DNA of 64,000 nucleotides from Symsagittifera roscoffensis (GCF_963678635.1 NC_087067.1:46922001-46986000); one strand, 5' to 3'; positions 45,161 to 57,217 are shown, counted from the first letter of the stretch. Notes: generated from the sequence alone by a model not told the origin. Program-made: numbers and translations.

Positions 45161-47128
45161 AGGTTCGGATCGATCGCAGCTTTGATTCTATTCATAGTTT
45201 CGAAGATGACGTAAGGACAAACTGCATCGGCTCCGTATCCAATCAGGACACAGAAATGATGCATTTCTCTCGCTTCTCCAGTTTTCACTATCAGACTAGT
45301 TTTCGACCTGAGCTTCTTCTGAATCAGATGTTGATGAATTGCTCCTAGTGCTAGAAGACTACTAATAGGCACTTTTTCCTTGCCAACTCCTTCGTCACTT
45401 AAAATTAAGAATGTCGCACCACTTTGTACCAATTTTGCAGCCTCCGCACAAATTCGATCCAACTCTCTTTTCAGCATATACTCATTAGCTTCAACGACGA
45501 TTGAGATTGTCGCCGTTTTGTAATCATTTTTAGTCAGGGCTTTAATTCCTTCAACTTCTCTTGCAGTCAGAATTGGTTGGTCTAAAACGATTCTCTTGCT
45601 CCATTCCTCGGAAGGTTCTAAAAGATTCTGCATTGGTCCAATGGGACATCTGGCTGACATCACGATTTTTTCACGGAATGGGTCAATTGGAGGGTTCGTA
45701 ACCTGTGCAAATTGCTGTTTGAAGTAATCATAGATAGGAGGATTGAACTTGGACAGACATGCAAGAGGCGCGTCATTTCCCATGGATCCCAGTGCTTCTT
45801 TCTTATTAGCGACCATCGGTGCCAAGATCAAGTTGATGATCTCATTTGTGTATCCGAAACTTATCAATCGTCTGTCACTTTCCAGAAGCTGGACTATGAT
45901 GTTTTTAGCGTCAGAATCACTACCATATCCATTCATAGCGACTTCAGATCCAACATGTCCGTTCATCATGTGACTAGCATGGCCATTAACTTCGGCAGCA
46001 GGAAGCGGAATGTCGTTGATGTGAATTTCATGTCGACACCACTCTCCATACGGGAATCTGTTACTCACTTCATCCTTGATTTCAGCTTTCTGGCTGCTGT
46101 CCTCAAAGAACTTCTTTTTGACTGTATCGACAAGAAGCAACCGTCCAGGCTTCAGGCGCCCTTTCAGTACCACCTTCTCTGGCGCTATATCTACAACGCC
46201 AGTTTCACTTGACATATACAAGAAGCCGTCTGTAGTTTGAACGAAACGCGAAGGTCTTAGGCCATTTCTATCCAACACAGCTCCTATGTATCGTCCATCC
46301 GAGAAGGCAAGCAAGGCAGGTCCATCCCAGGGTTCCATTACATAGGAATTGAACCGGTAGTAGTCTTTTCGCTTCTGATCCATATTCGGATCCTGCTCCC
46401 AGGCCTCGGGTACCATCATTAAAATAGACTCATACAGAGTCCTGTCACTCGTGTTGTGGATAAACTCCATCACATTGTCAAATGCACCCGAGTCACTGAC
46501 ATCAGCCTCGACAACTGGGAACAGTTTCTGAAGAGACATTCCGTACTTTTTACTGAACATTACTCCTTCACGTGATCTCATCCTGTTCACGTTTCCCCGA
46601 AGTGTGTTTATTTCTCCATTGTGACAAAGCATACGTTGGGGATGAGCTCGTTCCCAGCAAGGGAAGGTATTAGTTGAAAAGCGACTGTGAACCAGTGCCA
46701 GTTTGGACTTGAAATTTGGACTCATCAGGTCTGGATAATACTGAAACAGTTGGAAAGACGTGAACAAACCCTTGTAAGTGATTGTTGAAGTAGACAAACT
46801 GCAAATGTAGAATCGCAAGTTGTGCGGACCCGGAACTTGATGCGTTGCCTGCTTCCTCAGTAGGTACACATTCTTCTCGAAATCATCGGTCGGATCCTGG
46901 GCAGTTAGGAACACCTGAATAATATGCGGCTCAGCAGATCGTGCAGTATTCCCCAAACATGAGTTGTTTGTCGGCATTTGTCTGATGTGAAGTATGTTTA
47001 AATCACATTCAGCTATGAGTTCTTTGAAGTGGTTCATGCATTGATTCCTGGACCTCTCGAGTCTGTCTAGGAAAATGATTCCGGTGGCATACCTTCCTGC
47101 TTCTGGTAGAACCACTTTGTACTCCTGC
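45161..47128 (-). pseudogene. Partial second copy of glutamate synthase exon, with intact acceptor
   Basis: Identical in layout to the first 1,968 bp of the main exon, including the TTTTCAG acceptor just upstream (47129 side). The frame is fully open and contains a few amino-acid changes (Thr to Ala in the GRYATGII stretch, Asp to Asn before IIVQLL, Glu to Asp in IYDYF). It leaves homology after the DPNL codons, continues 32 foreign codons and stops at 45061. If exon 54710-54999 were spliced to it, the product would be about 785 aa, with the glutaminase and most of the central domain but no FMN, Fe-S or NADH parts. No donor is evident at its end, so it could only be a last exon or be skipped. 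Confidence 0.9.
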
Positions 47129-47239
47129 CTGAAAAGACAGAATACTTCCTGTATGTGACAACCTTTTCCGACAGAAATCAATTATACCACCGTGTACCGC
47201 ACCTCCGGTGCTTCGAACTTTTGGTTACGCAAAAACCAT

Positions 47240-47525
47240 CATATCTCGGAAACTAAGATGACTTGAGCGGTCAAACTTGGAAACAAGATCGGCAACCTCT
47301 GAGAGTACCCTGACAGCACCCGATTACAATGTTGGAATTTCAAACTTTGTAAAGTTTTTTATTCAAATTATGAAAAACCATAAAATTTCATATGTCGGAG
47401 ACTAAAAGGGGCCGAGCAGTCAAATTTGGAGGCAAGATTTGCAACCATTGAGAGTAACTTGAGAACAATCCACTATAGGATAGGGATTTCTAATGTTAGT
47501 TAATTAATTTTAATTTTGAAACGCA
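47240..47525 (+). repeat. Minisatellite, two units in duplication copy 2
   Basis: Matches 40461-40745. The following units and the sequence up to about 41810 are absent here and replaced by roughly 60 bp, which explains the size difference of the two duplication copies. Confidence 0.75.
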
Positions 47526-48160
47526 TTGAGCAGTCACACTTGAGGTTAATTTTGTAGAAAACCTTCAAAAATTTCTATTTCCAAAAGAAATTTTAAATTA
47601 AATAATTATAATGGAGTAAAACCAAGATTTCACAGCTTAAATAAAAGCATATCGCCCTATTATATACCTTCTCACTCGCTTTATTTGCTCGAAATTGAAC
47701 AAAAAAATCAAACACTTCAAACCGGCTTTTCTTGACACAGAATTGAAAACTTTCGTCGTTCGAATCAAGACTGAAAGAGCTATAATATGATATATCATTC
47801 GTCTCATTCCGATGATTAACTTCGAAACTGATTTTGCGTGGGAAAAAAGTTTAAAAGAACAATACACACAGTGAATTGAGCCGCCAGGTTTTTCCGGTCA
47901 TTTTTTAAAATCTCTTTTAAACTTCGCAACTCATCCCGACTTGAACCACAATTGGATTCATCCATTATTTCACCGTTTTAAATGAAAAACAGGACTATAG
48001 GAATTTTCGCGTTGTAAAAGCGCGGGAAAGCTTGTTTTCTTGGATATATATTTCATCATACAAATTTGTTTGCGTTGTTTTCTAGTATTGTTTGTTGTCC
48101 CGCACGTTAATTGCTGCCTATTTTTCCGACTAGGGAAATCTCTAATGCGCGAAGGACTGA

Positions 48161-48271
48161 ATGAGCGAAACTTTTGTCAATCAATCAAGCTCAGATGCGA
48201 AAACAAAGCAAGAAATTCAGTCCGCCTTAGGCAGTTTAAAAGGCGTTGATTGGTTGAGAACTTTCGCTCAT
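48161..48271. repeat. Foldback (MITE-like) hairpin, copy 2
   Basis: Duplicate of 42352-42462, carried along by the 5.8-kb duplication. Confidence 0.65.
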
Positions 48272-51010
48272 GAGAATAGGCCCGGTTACGACTACCCTCT
48301 TAAGGGTTGGGAATGAACTATGGATTGGCTTATGTTTTCTTCCGCCTGATTTTGATAGCCTCAAAGAAATCACGTATAAGATCAAAGGCGGCCTCATATC
48401 AAAGCCCTATCGGTCGTCACTCGGATTCCCAAAAAATTCAGGAGTAGAAAAAAGGGTATTCATTTTTTTTATAGTTTTTCAGACAGGAAACTTCAGCAGA
48501 CTGATTTTCCAACCTAATTCTTCTTTTTAAAGGAAGCATGATCAATTTATTATTTTTTTAAAATTCTAGCTAACATTATTAACTAATCCTTACAGCTCAT
48601 TAACCAATGCTTAACCTTCTGCTAATAAAAAAAAATTAAAAACTCATTTTTTCATTGTTTTTCCTTATAAAAGTCACGCGATCGGAACTTTTTGAGCTAC
48701 TCTTACTACAACAGGCTACTTTTGTTATTTATAAGACAATTGGCAAACTTCAACAGCAAGCAGAGGGACGCCTTCGAGTACTATTGCAATAAATGCGGAT
48801 AATTGATGGTCATTAATGTTTCCAAACCCCTGATTCAAACTCCATCCTCTGGTTTGATAGGCACTCGATTTCTCCACTATACCAAAATTGTTGACAGCGC
48901 TCACTCGCATAGAAATACAGACAGCAATGAACACTTTAATTAAGTGGGTATATCAATATCTAGCGCAATAAAACAGACTTTTCGCACTTGTATTCAGCTA
49001 GAATTTGCACGATCACCACTTTGGCTCCAATTGGGGGATGAACGTGAAAAGCCAGCATGGCAAAATGAAATTCAAAGAACATAAGTGAAAATTTACTTCG
49101 TAGCTAATTGATAATTTTAGATTTAAAACCTTTCATAAAACTGAAAATGAGGGGCAAAAAATGAACTAGGAGTTAGCGCTAAATGGTTTGTCTGAGTTAA
49201 GTGGCCAGTATTTTTAGTCCCACCGATGCCGCATGAATTTACACAGCCAGTATCAAAATGGCTAACTGCTTCCTTTCATCAACTTGCTCTTTCAAAAACG
49301 GATTTATACTGCTAGTCTCAATGCACTAAAAAGGCAACTTTCCGTTTGATTACGCTCTTAAAAATACCCATTGAACTGCGTTCAAATCCACCTTTCAAAC
49401 TTGAGGAAACAAGGGTAAAAATTGAATTAAAAAGCTAGAAACTCGAGGGGACCTATTTTGGTAGGAAAATGAGATTTGCATCACTAATTGACCAAATCAA
49501 TGCTTCATGTATTTTCAAGCACAACCAGATTTTGATAACATCGTGGCTTTCTACTGTTAGCTGACCAAAAGCAAGATTAAATTGACCATTTGTTCAGTTT
49601 TTATTTGGTATCTACTAAACGGTCATTTATTGCTTTTGACTTGAAAAATATGAGAAAAGGAGACGAAAGAAATCAGTTGAATTATTATATCGGCGCGCAA
49701 AAAAATGGCGCTTATATTTTTTAAACATAATATATTCAATTTAAGCTTTGAGTATTTTTGTTTAAGTTCTACAGCAAAAACGTGCCTTCCAAAATACTAA
49801 TAAGTAGTTCTCGATCATAAAAATGTGCAATTAACAGGCTATACTCCATCGAGAAGCTTTCATACGGTTCCATCTATCCACTCCTTATTGAACACTACAA
49901 CAGCATGAACAAAATTGATCAGGAATTTCACATGGTGCATCAATGGAAAAACACCAAGGGGGTAATTTGAGGAAGAATAATACCTTCCAGTTATATGCTA
50001 CGCTCCTACGCACTAGATAACATACATATATGCATTTCAAAAATGGTCAAAATCAACCGCTTTATTTTCACAACAAAGGGCACTGAAAAAATCTCCTACC
50101 AATATTGCTGAGAACAAAGCTTTTACATGAAGTTGGAACAGCACAATTTCTATTTTCTATTTTAGTAAAGATAAATCTGCACACTATTTGAAAAGGCCCT
50201 CACTTATAAGCAGCATATCTTGTGACGCAAACAAAAAGCAGGGAAAAATTTCACGCGTATTAGAGTGCTTAGACCGATGGATTTAGATATGACCGCGCGT
50301 ACAAGATCGGCCGTAAAACTGTCACTAGCAGTTTTCCAAATAATCAATGCCCACTAATTTGAAAAAAGGCAGAAATGTTGTTTTTCAAAAGTCAATTATT
50401 TTTAGCTCTCAATTTTTCAATATCGTATTTACAATCCAGGGTTGTCAACAGCTGTTGGCATCATGTTTTGCCTAAAAATATATATAAATAGCCGAAAGAC
50501 AGTTGGAAAAGAGTCAATGAACGCAAGGAACCAAAAAATATATGTTTTAAAATATAAGTTTGAATTTCATGTAAAAAATAAATGGCCTTAACCCTGTTTG
50601 AATTTCAAGATGAACTTAAGATTGACACTTTTGATAAAACTAACTCAATTTGAGACACCTGGATCAGTAGTAAAAATTTTATTCAGCTGGGAAATCTCAA
50701 AACTAAATTCCAATTTCGATACCAGAAGTCGTTCACGTTTTTTGCGCCATTTTCACATTCCTATTGGGAAAGGACAATTCAACTAACTTTCAGTAGTTAA
50801 ATTTAAATTGAACTAAAAAAATGCATTTATACCTAAATGCATTAATATGTATGATAGAAAAACTGCGTTACTAGAGCATTTTATAACAATTTCCTGAAAA
50901 AAAATCACCAAGACCAATACAAGAGTCTTCACTACGTTCGTAGACTCTTAATAAAAGTACTAGAAATTTTCTTTTCTACAAAGAGAATCATTTTTGTATA
51001 GCAGCAAGTA

Positions 51011-51234
51011 AAAATGCCCGTCGTTTCATTGAAATGATAAGAAACTTTGGATTCGTTTCATTTTCGCCAAAATATTGGTCACAGCAGCAAAACGACCAAT
51101 CGAGATAATGGTTAGATAGAAATTTTGGTACACTTATTTCGATTGGTCAATTTGTTGCACTGACTAATATTTTAGCAAAAATGAAGCGAATCCAAGCAAT
51201 TTTTTAACATTTCAATGAAATCACGTGCAATTTT
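51011..51234. mobile_element. Foldback MITE, ~224 bp with ~100-bp arms
   Basis: Almost the whole element is an inverted repeat: ATTCGTTTCATTTTCGCC, ATTGGTCA and CGACCAATCGA on the left are answered by TCGATTGGTCAA, TGACTAATATTTT and ATGAAGCGAATCC on the right, with outer arms CATTGAAATG / CATTTCAATG. The unpaired centre is only about 30 bp. No transposase. Confidence 0.75.
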
Positions 51235-52194
51235 ATGTGCTTTATGTTAAAGGTAAGATAGAGATTTTAATTTATTCAAAATAATTATCTGGTTCTATGA
51301 TAAAAGAATTAAATATTTAGTTGTTCTCAGATTCTGACACAACAGAAAGACAGGCTGCTTGTCACTTTTCATTTTTTAACAAACTGAAACCAATCGTCCT
51401 TTCTTAAACAATCTACGGCCAAATTGGAACAAGATTTTGCGAAGGAACAACTTCACAGTAGCAAATCTGAAAGAAAAAACTATAAAAGAAGACTAAGTTG
51501 CTACACGTTTTTCAAAAATTGTACTGATATAACCACTGGGGCAGCTAACAACAAAAACCTAAACATCTAAGCCGATAAGAATAAGCGACTTTCGATGACC
51601 AATTTTCTTAAATTTTTATACTTACTTTAAAAAAAGCTATTTATTGCTAGTAACCTTTTCGAGAAAGGATACACTTCCTGTATTGTTACAACTTTTATTT
51701 ACGGAATAATACGTTTTCTTAAAAGAATTATGGGAAGCCGGTTGCTGCGCAGGTATCAGAAAATACTCCGAAAAAAATTAACACAGAGGTGAAGCGGAGC
51801 TTTGCATCACTTGCAATACAACACAAATATAAAAAAAAACATTAGAAGTACAAGAAAACAAAAACTGTTGAAAAAACTAAGTCTTCTGAAATTTTCGTAT
51901 GTCTCGATAAAATTTCAATCTAGGCAAACATGCCGATTGAAACATTTGACTTTTAAATTAGCAACGGAACAAAACTGACGAAGCGGAAACAAAGCTGACA
52001 ATTATTTTAACAGACACCAGTTGAGCCGAAAAAAATGATTTTTTTTTTGAAAAGTTTCAAGTCCTTTGCAAACGCAATGAACAACATTTGCAACTATAAT
52101 GAACATAGCCAACTGACAGTTGGAAAAGAGAGATAAACGTAATTTGAAAAAAAAGATGAAAAAAGACAAAATGATAAATAGATGGCCTTCAAAC
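51235..52194. other. Intron sequence, nothing recognised
   Basis: AT-rich, no open frame of note and no repeat identified. Confidence 0.5.
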
Positions 52195-52440
52195 TCTTTG
52201 AATTTCTAGAACAAAATATAATTAAAACTTTTTGATCAAACTAACCCAATTTGAGAAAACTGGATCATTGGGTAAAGTTTCTATTCAGCTGGAAAATTTG
52301 ATAATTAAATTCTATTTTCGTGATTTTTACATTTTCGTGATTTTTACATTTGAGGGTGGAGTGTGCCTTCCTTTTACCAAAGGAAATGAGCTGAAAAAAA
52401 AAACCAAAAACAAATCATCGCGACCTATATAAGAGTCTGA
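52195..52440 (+). repeat. Dispersed repeat family B, copy
   Basis: Aligns with 44780-44930 (AAACTAACnCAATTTGAGA, ACTGGATCA, TATTCAGCTGG) and with the end of 41500-41790 (TGTGCCTTCCTTTTACC). Confidence 0.55.
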
Positions 52441-52981
52441 AGTAAACTAGAAAAAAAGTTGCTAACCAGAAAAAAACTCCAGTTTGATAATGCTTGCTTA
52501 TTGGAAGCGTACAAAATCAAAAACGACAACAGTTGTCTTGAAAAAAAAAACTGATTTGTAATTTTTATTGCCAAGGATGCGCTAAAGGAAACTTCCAAAA
52601 CTATTGTTTGTGTGAAAAAAAAAATGGATTTACTCATACCAACGTTCATTCTAGGCAGAACATGCCATGTCAAAAAAATACTTGAATATTAAATAATCAA
52701 CGGAACAACACTTACGAAGCGGAAACGAAGCCGACAATTTTTGAGCAGATATCAGTTGAGCCGAAGAAAAAGAAGACTTTGTAAAAAATAAGTTTCAAGT
52801 CGCCCCGCCCCAGCTAAAACTACAACGAACAAAACTTGCAGCAATAATAAAAATTGCTTGCAGCACGAGAAAAATTCGCGATAAAGCATCTACGGCGACT
52901 AAATTTGAGCGAACAAATGAAGGTCCCACAATTCAATTTCTAATGGAAAATAATTTTAAAATCATACATACTGAAAAAACA

Positions 52982-53052
52982 AGGTCCGACCGGAACTCGA
53001 ACGCTAGACCTTACGGTGCAAAGGAAAGCACAGCATCTCTCGGCCAAGTGCA
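52982..53052 (-). repeat. tRNA-derived SINE-like fragment 1
   Basis: On the minus strand, TTGGCCGAGAGATGC resembles an A box and GTTCGAGTTCC a B box of RNA polymerase III, with a GTGC/GCAC anticodon-arm-like hairpin between them. Acceptor arms do not pair, so it is not a working tRNA. Confidence 0.45.
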
Positions 53053-54158
53053 AAAGATCCTGGAATTTGTTAAGTTTTAATAACAAAGAAAATAAAATTT
53101 GTAAGAAAAATTGTTTACGGGGAAAAAATCTAGTTCCCGATTACAAGACACTTGCTTTCGCAGTGTAAAAACGAAAGTTACTGATCGCTTCACTCGCTCA
53201 AAACTAGACTAAAAATTTTGTGGACAAATTTTTGGATTTTGTTTTAAATGCCGTCCAAATCACGATTAAACGACACCCGTTTTACATAACCTACGCGTTA
53301 ACAAAACCTACGCGTACCTACGTTATCCGAAAAAACTCATTAAAAATAAAAAGTGATAAATTTACAAACTACAGAACAACTTTCAGTTATAGTAAGAAAT
53401 GTTTGAATCAAAAATTGTTAAACTCAAGCTTTAAACAGAAACTGCTGGGAAAGGGGTACAAGATAATATAAAATGCATTAGATAAAAAAAGGAAAATCAG
53501 CCGATAGAAATTAGGACGAAAACTACAAATCCGGAAAAACCAGCATTTTGTCAATACAATTGAAAAAATAATTATTCCCTCAAAAGAACTAGGAGGCAAG
53601 TGAAACAAGGAGCAAGGGAAAAAGCAGTGAACCTTGCCTAAATCCACTAAAAACATCCAAAATAGAATAAATAGTCTCACCCAAGCGCACTAGCTGTTTT
53701 CTGTAGTTTAAATAACAGGCTATTATTCAGAAGTGTTTACCCCTAGCACTTAGATACGTAGCTCATTAAGAAGTTTGGAATAAGAGACAGTATTGTGACC
53801 TTTTGCAAAAATCATTTAATATGCTAATGATAGTGCCTTAGCGTTGCTGCTGTAGTCTCGTGGACTGTTGGCGATAATGGGTTCGTTTATTTTAGTGGGT
53901 TTGTAGTTTCGTCTAATCCTCTATAATAGCACTAATTGATTCACGCTTTTTTTAAGGTATTAACAATTCATTTATAAGAAATCAAATTTAATCTTATCTC
54001 CAGCACTTTGAATAAAAAATTTACACAGAGGCAAAGATGCGCTTCGCAAACACTAGCGAGAAAACGGACAATAAGCAGCTTTGTTAAGTAAATTAGAAAA
54101 AGTAGAAATAAGCATCGACTTAGTAAACCTTGCCGGATTCGAACCAAAAGTTGCTATT
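53053..54158. other. Intron sequence, nothing recognised
   Basis: Small Lys-rich frames (53220-53471 and its antisense) have no similarity that I recognise. No repeat structure is evident. Confidence 0.5.
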
Positions 54159-54226
54159 TCCCGGATTCGAACCAGCGCCCTCGAGGTTTGGAGTCTCACG
54201 TCCTTCCCTCTCAGCCATGGGCGCTA
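54159..54226 (-). repeat. tRNA-like sequence (SINE or tRNA pseudogene)
   Basis: On the minus strand, GCGCCCATGGCTGAGAGG is A-box-like and CTGGTTCGAATCCGG is a good T-arm/B box. The middle can form a weak anticodon arm. A second B-box-like copy (GGTTCGAATCCGGC) follows 35 bp on at 54131-54144. A functional tRNA is unlikely because the acceptor arm does not close. Confidence 0.5.
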
Positions 54227-54709
54227 CGCTTCAGTAGCACTCTCACTAGTCATAAATAATGCAGAAAAGAAATGCTATAGAATTTCCAATGCTACAGATC
54301 GTGGTTATAGCAAAAGTGCCACCAAATGAGCATTTATATTTGCAAGTTAGTTGGGAAAAAAGTAGAGCCAAACTAATTCACTGCTAGTGTAATGAACGGC
54401 GTAGTCCAAATTTTCGATATAGAAAGCTCTGATATATTATATGCTTTCAACATCGAACGTTTATTTTCCATCGCCGCCTTAAAGTTATTGTCTACTACGC
54501 GAGCATTGAATTTTATCTAGTTCGCAAATTTCGCATATCTTTTTCTTAAAACTCATTTGAGGCTTCAATAAAACTAATACATGACTGGTTCAAATTAATT
54601 TTTTTTGCATTACCTTAAATTTTCATGGTCATAATCAAAAACTATACATAATTTCTATAACTTAAAAAACTTTCAATAAAGCGACAAAAATTAATTTTTC
54701 CAAACTAAC

Positions 54710-54999
54710 ATGAGCAAGTATTTGTAGAAGTGATGCGGAATAGACACCAGAATTCCAGCTCCGTCTCCTGTTTCGTTGTCACATCCCACTCCTCCTCGAT
54801 GTTCCATTCTTTCCAGAATCGTCCTAGCCGAGTCCACAATATGGCGATGCGGCTCTCCATTGATATCCACAGCAAATCCAACACCACACGCGTCCTTCTC
54901 TTCTTTGGGACAATACATTCCAAAGTTCGGGTTTTCATCGTTCAGTTTTTCGGGATCATCCGAAGGAAACAGTTGACTGTGACACCACTTGCAAGCCAT
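54710..54999 (-). CDS. GLT1: NADH-dependent glutamate synthase, first coding exon
   Basis: Encodes residues 1-96. It starts with MACKWC and contains the conserved DACGVGF, whose Cys38 should become the N-terminal nucleophile of the glutaminase after removal of a 37-residue leader, as in other eukaryotic glutamate synthases. [17 protein letters not shown] and [10 protein letters not shown] follow. The exon stops at a GTTAGT donor. A TTATTCTTTCAG acceptor ends at 55038, so the coding exon seems to carry a short 5' UTR (55000-55037) and at least one more untranslated exon should lie upstream. Confidence 0.93.
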
Positions 55000-55037
55000 G
55001 GTTCAATTAGATGGATAAAATCTGAAGAACCAGCAAT

Positions 55038-56449
55038 CTGAAAGAATAATATTATTCTCCGTTGAGAATTAAGCTGAATTACTTCGACCAATCACGCTCA
55101 TGATTCGCTCTTCTCTAGAAATTCCAAACAGTTTGACCAATTGAACAGCATTAAGCCAACACATACTTATAACTCAAGTGCGCATTAAATGTCGCTGATT
55201 TACTGAAATTGCTTGGGATGTACAAACGAGAAAATCATTTGGCCTTTTGAGAAAATCAAACAAAAAAGGTGGGCGGGTTCCCCACGAGGCCATGAACATT
55301 TAATAATTGCACATTTTCAAAAGTGGCGAAGGAAAACGAAACAGATATTACCAAGTGTTCATTTAAAGAAATAAATTTAGGCGAGAGCGCGATTGCCTCT
55401 TAGCGATTTAATATTAAATCCAAAATGATAGATTCGAGATCAGCTTGTTCTAAATAATCACGCAAAACATACTAGGCGACATTGAACGCGCAGGAGAAAA
55501 AAACTTCGCTATCATCAAGAAATTCGTTAAATCTTTCCTCAAACAAATAGGGATAGCCGGTTACTGTGCAACGCACAGAATGTTTCGACCACTAGTCTTC
55601 GAAAAACTACAAGACATTTTTGTTTTTCAAATTATTGTAGTTTTTTATGCGTAGTGTGATAAAAGGATCTGACGTAAAAATACAATTTAGGCATATTCAA
55701 CAATCATAAGGGAAATAGGCAAACAGGACAACAGTTTCTGCTGGAAATGACTAGAAAAACGAACAAAATATATTAAAAATTCAAAAAATCTTGTTTTGCT
55801 GAAATTTGTTGAATTTTGAGGTTCTTTGTTTCCAAAATGGCATTCAAATCTCAGACTGGGTTTAAACTAACTTTAATCGAGTAAAATTAAAATTAATTAT
55901 AAATAAGCCATTGTAAACGGCTTTAAAAAAGCATAAATAAGCCTGCTCGCTGGCTTTCGTAGCTCGCAATTAGACGAAAAAACAAAAATTTAAAATCGGT
56001 TTTCCTCGACATTAGAAGAAGAAGAAGAAAGAACACCTGAATTACTATACAGTAAAAAGCCGAGGCATCAGTATAGCAAAGTGTAAATAATAAAGTTGGT
56101 TAAAATTCATTGGTTCCATCAAACAAAAACACATCAGAAAACAAGCAATAAACAAAACAAAACAAGTTCGGTTACAGTTCAGAAATTGGTCGATTAAAAT
56201 ATATGAAGTTACGGATACTAAAAAAACATCAGTTTTAAAAATTAAGAACGAGCTGGTATTAAAACTTTATAAACAATTTTATAGATAGTCCAAACATACA
56301 GCGTATATACAGAGTATATACAGATTTTCTTTCAAACAATGTCTGGAAAATTAAACCAAATTAAAACATATAGAACTAACAAAAACGGAAATCACGCCAC
56401 GTATTTGTATTTGTACATATTGGATTGTTTCTCAATTCACTCACGTAAA
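55038..56449. other. Upstream of the first coding exon; no gene recognised
   Basis: Probably 5' UTR intron of glutamate synthase. It holds a short (GAA)n tract at about 56018-56033 and nothing else that I can name. Confidence 0.4.
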
Positions 56450-57217
56450 ATTCCTTCAATTTTTTCTTGAATCCTATTCTCAATAAAATATGGGCAGTGA
56501 ATTCCATTTTTTAGAAGTCAAATGAAAAAATCATTTTTGTAGAGAAGCGGTTGAACAATGTTTGTCAAAAATAATTTGTTTCGTTCTTTTGTTGAGCCTA
56601 TAATTGGCAGTCGGTAGTCTCAATGTATTTTGAAAAGCCTTCTTTTTGTTTGTAAGATATTGGTATAAGTATGTTATACACTTTAACTCAATTCTTTTCT
56701 CGATTCCAATGAACGATTTGCTAATGCGAAGAAGGGAAGAAGATTTGAATTTTGATCAGAAGTATGTTCTTTTTAACGCCCAGTTCAACTGTTTCTCTAG
56801 AGATAGCATCAAAGTAGCATTAATTTGTTTTAAAAATATTGCTGAATAATCTAAATGCGATAAAACAAGACAATGAAGCAAGGCAACTAATGATAACGTC
56901 GACAGTTGTTGTCCAATTGTATCTATAGTTTTAATTCCTTGTGCCATTTTTTAGAGAATTGTTTTGGTTTGAGCATGAGAAGATAAACTTGAATCAAGAA
57001 TAAGGCCTGAAAATTTGCTTTTTGATTTTTTGGCTACATTATGCCCATTAATTACTATTGTATCAGTATCTACATTTTTGCTATCATTTTTTTGACAAGA
57101 TGTTATAAATTCCGATTTAGATGCATTCAGATTCAATTGGTTCTCTGCAAAAAATTCCGTTAGATGTGCCAGTCGGTCATATTTGGAAGTTTGACCTTGA
57201 GAGAAGCAAAAAAACAC
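56450..57217 (-). pseudogene. LINE (non-LTR retrotransposon) reverse transcriptase tail
   Basis: Minus-strand pieces read like the end of a LINE ORF2. The RT thumb region has FFAENQLNLNASKSEFI, INGHNVAKKSKSKFSGLILD and LSLVALLHCLVLSHLDYSAI. The C-terminal part follows, with LQKxFFHLTSKKWNSLPIF and KRIELKCITYLYQYLTN. A stop between the first two open pieces and further stops near the end show that it is dead. The catalytic RT motifs are missing, so the copy is 5' truncated. The closest general type is the CR1/jockey-like group, without certainty. Confidence 0.75.

Larger units (their letters stand above)
45161..50968 (+). repeat. Tandem duplication, copy 2 (5.81 kb)
   Basis: Second copy, directly abutting copy 1. 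The join reads TAGAAATTGG then AGGTTCGG, whereas the far end of this copy continues TAGAAATT then TTCTTTTC, which gives the original unduplicated junction. The exon-derived part differs from copy 1 at only a handful of bases in 1.97 kb. Confidence 0.95.
40351..54709 (-). other. Large intron of the glutamate synthase gene (14.4 kb)
   Basis: Bounded by donor GTTAGT at the 54709 side and acceptor TTTTCAG at 40351. It contains the tandem duplication with a partial second copy of the main exon, a minisatellite, foldback elements and tRNA-like pieces. Confidence 0.88.

Noticed and set aside
54159-54226. Functional tRNA gene
   Set aside because: The acceptor arm does not pair and the anticodon arm is weak; a tRNA-derived SINE or pseudogene fits better.
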